From Nemopilema nomurai (taxonomy: Eukaryota; Cnidaria; Scyphozoa; Rhizostomeae; Rhizostomatidae): DNA of 64,000 bases. The first letter of the stretch is position 1; the number at the start of each line of letters is the position of its first letter. A model generated the notes under the pieces. That model saw only the letters and a list, made by a program, of their open reading frames with translations, had not been told where the DNA came from and ran no database searches. Location of the stretch: NCBI GenBank assembly GCA_003864495.1, contig ML133458.1, positions 1,159,592-1,223,591 of the forward strand. Reading direction: 5' to 3'. Shown one piece after another: positions 50,640-61,240 of this stretch. The translations under genes and the position numbers were made by a program.

Positions 50640-51351
50640 AATTGCTGTCTTTTTGGCGCCATTTACGGGGATACCATAAAGGATGTACATCGTAATGGAC
50701 AACTATCTTTTTATCTCCTTGGGTACGGTAGCGAACAAGAATCATAAATGGCAGACAACGCGATTGCAATGCATTGTGGGCTGTAATAGGGTCTTCTGTT
50801 ACCAAAACAAGGTCAGTTGTTGACTATCAATATTTCGATTGCTAACGCTTTAAGAGCATGGTCATCCCCAATTGTTTAAATCTCCGGAGCATAATCGTAA
50901 TAAATGCTTCTGTTGAGCTCTTATGGCGCTCGACAATAGGATGCGATTCGCACGGGGCATGTTGCTGACACCCTGACGGCTATAATACCACATTATTTCA
51001 AATCAAAAAGACAAAACACTTATTGTCCCTGCTTGCAATTGGAGTTGAATAATTCATAAGACTTCTGCAGAAAGTTTATTTTGTTGTTGAAGGCAAAAAG
51101 ACTCTAGTGAACTCTTTATAGCAGAGGCCTTGGTGCTCTATTCCGAAGATATTGTTACTTGCCATCAAAGGGAATATTTATAAAGAAGCAACCCGCAGGA
51201 TCTCTTTGCAAAAGAAACAGACAAAGAAACAGAAGACTATTTTTCTTCGCATTTCTTTGTATCCTAGCAGCAAGAAAGTTATCCAGAGGTTTATTGCGAT
51301 ACCGACCTTCATCTTTGCGAAACACAACAGAGAGCATATCAGTGTGGGAAA
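50640..51351. other. 5' flank of the first receptor subunit gene
   Basis: No coding sequence is recognised. Open frames covering 51152-51410 overlap the signal-peptide exon but are in other frames or strands. Confidence 0.4.
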
Positions 51352-54300
51352 ATGTTACTTTTATCGGCAGTGGTGCTCCTTGCTTTATGCAACAGTTTAA
51401 CACATGGTAAGTCCATTTGATGATTGGTGATTGCCTGGTAGATGATTTGAATATGATTGAAAATACTTCTGGTGTCTATCAAAAGGCTTGATTACGTGTT
51501 AACAGAGCTGCCCACTTCAAAGCCTTCTGGCCATACATCACAAGCAAGGACATGGGTAGATACGAGTAATTGTACATTCCTGTGGCCAAAATGATGGCTA
51601 GGGAAAGTTAATTAAGAGTAAAGGTATAAATGATAGCCTTGCCGCAAGTGGACAGTTGCAATCGTCAGCAAAAACACTTTTATAGCCAACTTATGTCTGA
51701 AATTACAGAAACTATTTTCCTACTGGTGGTAGTTGGGTCTACGGGGGTTCATTTGTAAGACGAATCGCATCACACATGTATTGACATTGCTACCCAGCCA
51801 TGTTTTGTGATAGCAATCCTTATTGCCAAAGCCGAGTTGTTGATTTACCGATCGGCCCGTATATCTCGATATGAATCATATCCGAAGTTGATGTGTAAAC
51901 GCAAACTTTAATAAAATCTAGCCAGATAACCTGGACTTCAATGAATTAACCAAGAAATAACAAGAGACACGAAACAATGGTGTCACCCTCTCCTGTTAAT
52001 TAGCGGTGGGATTATTAATAACTCTCTCATTTTCTTGCTGGAACGTATTGCTCTAGTTTTGCAGAGACCTATTTATTTAAATTACAAATTTTCAGTAAAT
52101 ATGGACGAAGAAAAGAGAAACAGTCTCTATTACAGTTGCACAGTCAGTTCAAATCACCATTGTCAAAAGCAGCTTTTGTAACACAATGGTTTTTACTTGA
52201 ATAGGCATAAGCAATTGTTGTTACATAAAAATTCGAGCAGCCTTCAATACTGGGCTTTCATGTAAACAACGCAGGGTCTGAAGAAGAGGCAAAGCTGATC
52301 GATCAACTTTTCAAGAACTACAACAGCAAAGCGAGGCCAGTCCATAATGTTTCCCAGGCCGTGCAGCTCGTGTTCGATATTGCACTGAAGCAAATTCTTG
52401 ATGTGGTGAGCAGCTATAAGTGTTATATAACAATCATGCTCATTTTGCAAAGTGATTAAAGCTACAATAAAGAAATTTCCCTAAATTCACCAAGAAATGC
52501 TCCAGACAGCCATTTCGTCATGATACTGTGAAATATATTTTAAATTATAGGCCTTTCTAATGGATATGAGTGAGGCACACTGCTTTTATCTATTCGATTA
52601 TTAGTTATTCCTTTGGTTTATTTGTTTACAAAGTGAAAGCACCAGGAGGTTTTATCTGTGCAGAGTTGCATGAAGCGGAAAAGGATTCTAGGTATAATGC
52701 ACTAGCTTGGTCGTTTTGGCATCCCATTGACGTAAGAAAATCCATTATGGTTTATAAATTCAATTTTGTAAGCACTGAGCACATTCTTAAGCAAATCGAT
52801 AGCTGCTAAAGAAACTGAAAATGTTGCATTAGATTTGAAACTTTGAATCCTGTTGAATTATCTTTTAGGATGAGAGAAATCAAATCATCACAACAAATGT
52901 TTGGGTTCGTCAAGTAAGTTATAGTAACGTTCACATTCCTTTCACTTCAAATCAATGCAATACAATGTACAAAGCAGCTCTGCATATTAAATGGACATAA
53001 TACCTAAAAACTGAAGATCTTCTTGGTATCTCTCATTGAGTTGCAAAGTTTAAGGGTTGAAAGAAAAGTATGACTTGGTATGATTATTTTTGGAATATTG
53101 TTTGTAGTTCGAGGGTGATGTCGTTGAAGAAGAAAGCGGTAAGATATTGTTTAGGGTCGTAATCTAACTTTGTTGGGTTGTTGTTTTGACATCTACTTAA
53201 CCGGGTCCCAGGTTCCTAAACCCAATAGTTATGTGGTCCAAAGCTCTTGCAGTGGCAGCTTTTGGTTGTGTTAGGGGCAAATATCATCCGAGGACTTGTT
53301 GCAATAAGCACAACAAAATCAATATGGATAGTAGCAGTAGAGAGCCCCAATAATAAAAAACTGAAGAAAAAAAAGTCAGTACCAGATAGTATAAACATCC
53401 TGGATAAATCGTTGCGGAGCTCAACAATAGAGTTCTAAAGTTTGACGTCACCAAAAACCTATTTTCTAAACTTTTGAATATTAACCACATAACATAAACA
53501 ATCGCCATGAAATACTTCAAAATATTCAAAATTGGCCAAATGTGTATAGGCTCTGTTCGTAAAGTTATGAACGGAGACCAAAATAGAGGTTTGATGGAGA
53601 AAGAGCCAATTAGACCATGTGGCCATATGTCTGCCAATTTGTAATACAATTGACTAATTTTGCCTGTTTAGTGGTATTTCGTGATACTCTTTCAGGTTAT
53701 GGGATCTAAATTCAAAAATCCCTGTAATGGGTTTTTGTGACGTCATCAATTTAGTACTCTGACGTTTGCACTGTTTTTAGTACTGGTCAGATGAATTCCT
53801 CAGATGGAACAGCTCGTTGCACGGGGGCATAAAGGCCATCAGAGTTGATGCTACTTCAATATGGAAGCCTGACCTGCGACTCTATAATACGTAAGTTTTT
53901 TAGCTGGAACAGTTTATTCTCTTCACGCAAACAAAACTCTTTTGCGGACACATCTCCGACGCCTAAGACTCTCCCTTTACAGACCTCTCACGGATTCTTG
54001 ACTTAAAACTCCCTTTTGATTCTCTTGAATTTCTTATAGGATACTAAGCCAGTTGTTGGAAACTAAAATAATCCTTATCTATATACAATCACAAAACACA
54101 TAGCTCCAGATAGAATGCATAAGAGTGTATGTGACCCAGTCTATTCTTTGTGTTAAATATGAAAGGTCTCGTATTACCTATTTCCAGTGTTCCCTATTCC
54201 ATCCTTGAGCGTTCGGGATTCTCCTGCATTTCCTAGCTGGTCTTTCCTTGGTCTTTCTACCGTTGTCACAACTAACAATTTGACTTTGACAACTAACAAA

Positions 54301-56099
54301 AACGCCAAAGAAATCTCTACTTTTAGTGCTCAAGAGAACTTCAAAGGCATTGACATCGAAAGCAAAACCAAAGCCACTATATACTCCGATGGTTCAGTTG
54401 TCTGGTTGAGTCCACACGTGCTGAAAAGTGTCTGCAAAATGGACATAACCTACTTTCCGTTTGATGACCAATTTTGCGTCATGCTGTTTGCATCTTGGGC
54501 CTACCACGGAACCCACGTCAACATTGCCAATAAGACGCCGGCCGGTGATCTTAGCAGTTACTCAGCCAGCGGAGAATTTCAGCTGCTCAGTAAGAATCGT
54601 GTCCTTTCACAACGACTAAACAGTTTTTGCCCTATTAACCTAATACAAGAAACGAAATAGTATTGGCTTTGCTTAATTCCCGTAAAGGGAATCCGTAAAG
54701 GGTAGTTTATCCCACTGCTGATATGCCAGGTTCAATTATGAAATAGAGATGACGATGGCTTATACAAAAATTGAATGCTCAAGGCATCACTTTCACCGGA
54801 CAGCAAGCATCTCTTGCCCGTTAGCTTAAACACTTTCCATTATTTGCCCAATGACAAATAGAAAATAATAAGGAGACCAGGATCACGAAGTTGCTACTGG
54901 CTGATTAGGAAATGTGTGTCAGCCTTGATTCGGGGACTAAAGGCTTTTGACAAGCGTTCGTCGCTTTTCGTTACAAGCGTCTATAGCATCAAATTTAGCA
55001 CTGCCAACTGCTACTTATTATGTGAAAAGAAGAAAATGCATTATGCATGCATTATGCTTGTAGGCTCTTTGTGTGCCATTCAGAACTTAATCTACGCCAG
55101 ACTAACCGATTAAAATTGATTGCAGGCTTCAATGTGAAAAGAGTGGTGAAGAGATATGACTGTTGCCCCGAACCGTACCCAGAACTGACTTACACACTGC
55201 ATTTGCGACGCCGGGCCAGGTTCTTCCTCATGAACACCATAGTACCGAGCACGCTGATCTCTTTCCTGGCATTCCTCTCGTTCAGCCTCCCCCCGGATTC
55301 AGGGGAGCGCATCGGCCTAGTCATCACGACCCTGCTTTCACTGGCCGTGTTTATGATGATAATATCTGATCAGATACCTCCGACGTCTGAGGTGTTTCCT
55401 CTGCTGCAGAAGTTCCTCACGGCCGTCATGTTCGAGATTGGCTTCGCTCTCATGGCCAACTGTGTCGTCATTTCGTGGGCGTCTCGCGAAGGTCCCCCGT
55501 CTGCCTTCCTCAAAAGAATCCTCAGCTTCCAGTGGTTCAAGAAAGCTGTAAAAAATACCAATAACGTAAAGGTTACGACCGTAAATGGCGAAACAGAAAA
55601 GGGTAAGACATGCATAGCTTTTAAAGGAAATAATTTGAAATAATTTCTCGTTGCTAAAGATTTAAAATGACCCTCAGATTTGAAATGGCCTAGTATCTTC
55701 CTCTAAATCTTGGTTTATAGCCTTGTGTAGCCAATAGGTAGATGCATTATATGTTTAGACCATCATCATTACTGTAGCTTCGATCAATGTAGGTCATGTA
55801 ATTCATTGCAGCTTCGTATTCTTTTAGGTGCTGGTCAAAAAAACAACGCGTTTGAGAAGGAATCAAATCAACGCAATTCGGTGAAGAGGGACAACGAAAA
55901 CGACTGGGAAAGGAAAGTTTTAAAGCATCTCCACATAATCTCCGAATCAAAAGCGACAAAGAAGAAGCAACAGGCCTACAAAGACGAATGGAAATTGGCC
56001 GGTGCTACTCTTGATCGTCTTTGCATTGTGCTTTTCCTCATAACGATTGTCGCAACCCTTGCGTTTGTCTTCCATGCAGCACCACAAATAACCCTGTAG
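51352..56099 (+). CDS. Nicotinic acetylcholine receptor-like subunit (alpha-type Cys-loop channel)
   Basis: Seven exons join in phase into 450 residues: 51352-51406, 52275-52405, 52869-52913, 53781-53890, 54327-54589, 55126-55602, 55828-56099. Residues 1-18 are a signal peptide. The ligand-binding domain carries LFKNYNSKARPVHN, WVRQ, loop A WKPDLRLYN and the Cys-loop C150-C164 (CKMDITYFPFDDQFC). Loop B has ASWAYHG and loop C has YDCCPEPY, with the vicinal cysteines (C214-C215) that define alpha-type agonist-binding subunits. TM1 follows RRRARFF. TM2 reads GERIGLVITTLLSLAVFMM with Glu at -1' and Asp at 20', a cation-selective pattern, but Gly at 2'. TM3, a basic intracellular loop, TM4 and a short C-terminus complete the chain. 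Exon 3 is 45 bases, as in vertebrate subunits. A GTG-start frame at 54187 in intron 4 reads into exon 5 and is not the real start. Confidence 0.95.
53435..53754. mobile_element. Candidate 320-bp MITE in receptor intron 3
   Basis: The left end CTAAAGTTTGACGTCACC, followed by AAAAACCTA, is mirrored at the right end. Reverse-complemented, that end reads CTAAATTGATGACGTCAC, followed by AAAAACCCAT. These imperfect inverted repeats centre on a GACGTC palindrome. No clear target duplication is seen, and the open frames between are not transposase-like. Confidence 0.45.
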
Positions 56100-59000
56100 C
56101 TTGTACCCTATGCAAAGGCTGCATTTGAAATTTGTAACAGGTTCCATGTCAGTAACTTGGGGTTGGAAGATACTCTCACTTTCTCTACCATAGAAAAAAT
56201 ACTTTCCATTAAGTAGGGTTCTTAAGAGCGGCACAAAAATGCATGCACCAACCCCTGTTTTACCTGATTTTCATTTTAGCTGAGAACAGGCCCTTCACTG
56301 ACCGTTCCTGTTTGATGGCAGAAGTATCGTGAACTAAGAAAATATATGGAATAGAATGCTATACAGTATACAATGGTTTATTGATTGTTGATTGGCAAGC
56401 TTGTACGCTATTAGGCTGGTTAAAACCCACTACTCTTTCTTCAGTTGCAAAGATCTAGTTCCAGGAATGCATGTGCATCTTAGTGCAAGCAACGATAAAT
56501 GTACAAATCTCGATTCGCTTAAGCTTTAAAGCATTAGTACAATGCATGCAGCTGCTCTAATTTCTTCTAACTATATAGATAGAAATGGGATCTGTTTCGA
56601 ATGCCGTTAGATTCTCTCAATTAAGTACATAACTCCGCACCTGAGAAAGGCAAAAGCAACGAAATTGATGCAGCATTTCAACTGGTTGCCGCTTCCTATG
56701 AATGTTTCACGAATGCGCAGAAAATAAATACATGCATAGACAGATTAAAACAGATGTACACACCATCTGTATTCCTTCGTTATAGAGATTCCATGAAAAT
56801 ACGTGTGTATCACATAAATTCACTCTTATCAGCGATGAATAGTACTCTTCACTTTAAAAATTCAAAGGCGATGGTCGTCCCGTCTATAAATATCAGTTGA
56901 TTGTAAACATTTCTGAATGGCATGCCATGAGACACAATTACAACATTCGATGGTATCAAACTCTTTGTAAGATTCCAACCTGCTATAGAAGATTGAATCA
57001 CGTTCTTTCAATGCATTAGATTGAATCACGTTTTTTCACTTATCTCACTAGTAATAATCAGTGAGTCCAAAGTGCATTCGATCGACGCCCTCTTCTGAAA
57101 TCTTCCACGTGCTAATGACAAGTGCTTATGACGGGAAATACCTCACAGCACGAGCTGCAGTGAAAGACTGCAGATGGAAGAATATTGCGGCACAATACTA
57201 AGCAGTGTGCGCAAAGGTGAAATGAAAACCTTTTCTGTGGTGAAGGCAGGCAAGAAAGGTGATATTGGTCGCGTAACTGAAATATTGTTGAATAAACCCA
57301 TTTACTCTGGTAATTGTATTTCTACTCAACTCTATACACTGTGAAGTTCATCTGCAAAGTGTCATTTAAGAGATTTCTAGTCAATATGAATCAAGAAATT
57401 GAAAAATCGATTTTGCGAATCTTTTTAAAGGGAATTTAAGAAAAATTCTAAATTATATAATAGATAAAGAAGAAAGAAATCAATATGATAGAGACCACAA
57501 TGTTAATAGGCATGTTCAATACAATGATCTTAGAATAAGAAGATGGCTTATCAGAACAGACGCATCTAGAACCTTGAGTAGGTTTTCTAATGGAAAACTA
57601 TGTTTCCTAATTTGAAAATTTACGTTAGCTTCTGTGAAGACTCTTTTCACTTGAGAAATGGAAATAAAAGACCACGAAAAGAAAAATATGTGAGCTTTGT
57701 TACTCGTGATTGTGTTTCTCTAAGGGAAAGTAAATTTTTTAAGGTCACCGTTATGCGTATTGCCAAGTGCAAATGATAGTGGTGAAATCAGTTAGGGTAA
57801 ACAGAACGGGAAGTTGGGACTTTAACACTTGTAGGAAGCATTGGTTTACAGCTGTCACAAGCCATACACCACCAAATTGTTCATATCTGCCGAAAGGACA
57901 CAAAGGTTGAGAGTCGTTGCCTCAAAGTATCAGTGTTGCAAAAGTATATATAAACATCAAGATTTGATTAGCTGATGCATTCTTGTAACCATTGTCTTTA
58001 ATTCAGCAAGAAGTCTGTAAACACTGTTGCCATCATGCATTAGCCTTGTTTTCAAAATATGCAATATATTAACATCACGCATGTGACCAGGTTGCATGGA
58101 ACGTTTCTTAACGTGCAAATGTGGATGTAATACGCTAATGTGTGCAAGTGGAGTTGAATCGAATCTACTTAATTGAAATTCTAGCTTGATCTTGTTGATA
58201 GGCTGTAATGTAAACAGCAACGAGACAAAAATAAAGGCAATAAAAATAGCAGCATCACCCTTTGGATAACTATTTTTAGTTATCTGTTTGAGTACATAAC
58301 AATAACAATTGATTTATAGATTTGTAAAGAAACTGTTTCAAATTCTAACTGAAAACTAACCTGCATTTGTGTTTCTAAGGGATGACATAAGCAGCCAGAA
58401 GTATGTAAGATTTATAACAGAAGCTTCCTATTGAACTAGCAGTAATCAAAATACTATAGCAGATAGTAGATATTTAAGTCAAGGATATTCACATTGGGTA
58501 TGAAAAACGTGCAGCGTCAAAATCTTTGTTATATCGGTTTTTCACCAAACTTGAATCATAGGAAACATCTTTTGAGGCATAATTCCAACAGCTGCCGGGA
58601 ATCTTTGCACCGCTGGAAGCAAGATGAGGAGCAAGTGCTCTTTTTTAAGGCCAATGTGTCAACAAACGTCACAGAAAACAGCATTCAAATGCCAGATGGA
58701 AATAAACGGCTTTTAGTGCTGCTAAGAAAAACACATTTCAATCATATGGAGCATTTTTTGTCAGAACTTGTCAATTTTATGCATAGCAAGCAAAGAGTTT
58801 ACAAAAACCTTTACTGTCAGTGGTGTTAAATGAAAGTTTTCCAGAACAAAGGTCGCTTAGTCAATGACGTCACCCACAACAACAACAACATCAATAGTAG
58901 GCATCAAACTGCCGTGACACAAGTAAAAACATACAACTGAAAACAACATGGTAAAGGCAGTGCGATGTCAAACATGCATTGCTAATGACTTGATAATGAT

Positions 59001-59116
59001 TCAACAAGCTGGCTTGCCATCATTTTCTCTATAAAGTAAGCCGAGAATAGGAATATTTCGGCGGGCTGCAAAAAGTACTATCATAAGGCGCAAGGAACGG
59101 TTTTTAGTATTATCTA
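56100..59116. other. Sequence between the tandem receptor genes
   Basis: A possible poly(A) signal AATAAA lies at 56723-56728. At 56990-57035 the motif GATTGAATCACGTT occurs twice. An open plus-strand frame of about 110 codons (58494-58829) has an internal ATG at 58500 but no recognised domain. I see no supported gene. Confidence 0.4.
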
Positions 59117-60006
59117 CACTACCGTTCAAAAAGTCTTGGGACAATTCGAAGTTTCGAATTTTCTGGCGAATGAAAACAATTTAAGGCGATCAAAAAATGT
59201 ATCTTTTGAAACACTCCTATTATCCTTAAAATGGTCTAAATAACGCAGTAAAAGCATCAACAAGTTTTCAGCACTACTTATTGATTACAATTAATTATCA
59301 GAATTTGAATCCTCTGCGCTTTGACCTTCTAGCAAATTAATCGAGATGTATCCTGTTTTTTGATCTCTCAATAAAGACCTTTCATGTCTTGGCGTCTGGA
59401 ACTTCTTCGGTCTGCCAACCTTTGGCAAATCTTTCACGCTTCTAAATTTAAAGAGCTTTTTACATACAGCGAAAGCTGCATTCTTTGAGCAGCCTACAAT
59501 TGATGCAGTTTCTTGGTAGCTTCTACCATTATTTTTATAAAAGATAATTTCCAGACGCTTCTCGTATTATATTTCACGACGTTTGAGAACCTCCATGTTC
59601 GAGTTTCTGTCCAAGAAATTTTTTATGGTTAATCTTTTTCAAATAATTTAGCAAAATTTAAATACTTTAGAAACATGAACAATGTCTTATGAAAGTTTCA
59701 TGGAAATAGCTGGTTGTCGTACTTAATAAGAGAGGATCAAGTGCATGTTTGTTAAAGCTTTTATCATAAGCGGCTTTCGAATTGTTCCAAGACTTTTTGA
59801 ACGGTAGTATAGTTTGGTCTGAGTTGACAATGGAAATTAATATTCTATAATATGCATTATACATTCGTATATTCAATCGTGACTAAGACCATTTTAAAGG
59901 ATAATAGGAGTGTTTTAAATGATACATTTTTGATCGCCTTAAATTGTTTTCATTCGCCAGAAAATTCGAAACTTCGAATTGTCCCAAGACTTTTTGAACG
60001 GTAGTA
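59117..60006 (-). mobile_element. Decayed Tc1/mariner-like element
   Basis: The outer ends are inverted repeats of about 120 bases, nearly identical: CACTACCGTTCAAAAAGTCT on the left and the same sequence reversed at the right end, next to TA dinucleotides (59115 and 60007), the family target site. CACTACCGTTCAAAAGT-type ends are typical of Tc1/mariner. The minus-strand interior encodes only an N-terminal DNA-binding part of a transposase, so the copy is non-autonomous and dead. Confidence 0.85.
59291..59596 (-). pseudogene. Tc1/mariner transposase N-terminal fragment
   Basis: On the minus strand from ATG 59596 one frame reads MEVLKRREI, an in-frame TAA, then YEKRLEIIFYKNNGRSYQET. It goes on to SIVGCSKNAAFAVCKKLFKF and VGRPKKF before a stop at 59291. 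The helix-turn-helix pattern (YQETASIVGCSKNAA) and the GRP(K/R)K linker are those of Tc1/mariner transposases. The catalytic DDE/D domain is absent. About 100 codons of a usual 340 remain, with one nonsense codon, so no active enzyme can be made. Confidence 0.8.
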
Positions 60007-60087
60007 TAGTTTGGTCTGAGTTGACAATGGAATTTAATATTCTATCATAATATGCACTATACATTCAAATATTCAATCGTGGCTAAA
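59776..60087. repeat. Direct duplication of a transposon end plus its flank
   Basis: Copies at 59776-59887 and 59973-60087 both read TTCGAATTGT(T/C)CCAAGACTT, then the element end, then TATAGTTTGGTCTGAGTTGA and on to ATTCAATCGTG(A/G)CTAA. The 112-115-base units are about 90% identical by eye and lie about 197 bases apart. Confidence 0.8.
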
Positions 60088-61240
60088 AGCGGTTGTCAAA
60101 ATAGGACTTCCATTCAGAAATGAGACGAGAGTCTCCTACAGCATTGCATAGCTCTATCAGTTACAAATGGCAGTAAGAACAATCGCTCTGATAAATTTTA
60201 CATTCTGTTAATTAATCTGGTGCGACTGAGTTTTTCGCAAAATGTTTGAAACCGTCGATTAATAATTCTCTCATTAGCAGTTTGCACACGATTCCAAAAA
60301 CGACATTTACAGCTGAAATTTCGATGTCCAAGAGTATCAAGTACACAGACTTGTTAATGATATTTACTGTGGATTCTCCGAGGAATTGTCACATACAAAT
60401 GTTTTGAGATTGTGTTCATAACTAGCTTGTTTAAGAGCACCTTTCACTTCCAATCAACTTATAGTTTCCACCTGCAATACGTAACAGGATTAAATTATTC
60501 TAGTGTCAGTATTTCAATTCGTATTTCAGTTTCACAATCGACAGACGGGGGTTTGTACAAAACAAAACATCACGTCTTTAATCGAAGTCTATGTTGATGA
60601 TGTCATTGAAGCTCAATATGTTGTTAGACAGCTTTTAGTAAAGTGGACTATTCCAATTTCTCCACCTTTTATCAAGCGGAAAAGTGGGAAAAAGGAAAAT
60701 AGAAAACTGTGATATAAATTAAACTCGACTATGAGAAAGCTAGCAACAAAATACTGTTAGGATGTAAAATAAAAGCATAGAAGATATATGGTGGGTTAAG
60801 TAAAACGTAGCAATTAAAACTGGTTTTTTTAATAAAATAACTTGGAATGACTTGGATCAAATTAGCAAATCTTAAATTTGTAGGAATCACCTACATTTTG
60901 CTGACCATTTGAAGGATCTAAAGTTGAGATAGAAAAGACATTTCTTGTTATCAGTAGTAACAGTTCAAGAGGAACCCCCGTGATTGTCTAACTTTGTGCT
61001 TTTTCAAAGAAGTTGAATTAATAAAGAGTAGTCAGCGAAGAATGACCCTGGGATCGCAATAATTAAAGAGTGGATCTACAAAGAAGTGTCGAACAAAGCG
61101 GGGGATGTTTCCATGACAATGACTTGAGCAGTTATCGATAGCTTTTGGAAATTCACGCGATTAGCAATAAGATACGGAAGGAAGAAAATAAGCTAATTCT
61201 GCAGGAAAAGCAGAAGTTTGCTTATCGAAGGTCACAGAAA
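60088..61240. other. 5' flank of the second receptor subunit gene
   Basis: No coding sequence is recognised; the open frames are short and AT-rich. Confidence 0.4.

Noticed and set aside
53284..53649. 121-codon hydrophobic minus-strand frame in a receptor intron
   Set aside because: Hydrophobic open frames are common in AT-rich intron DNA; there is no start context or domain and it overlaps the candidate MITE.
54187..54326. Upstream extension of receptor exon 5
   Set aside because: The open frame has a GTG start and does not continue the receptor alignment; the acceptor CTACTTTTAG at 54326 joins loop A to the next conserved segment in phase.
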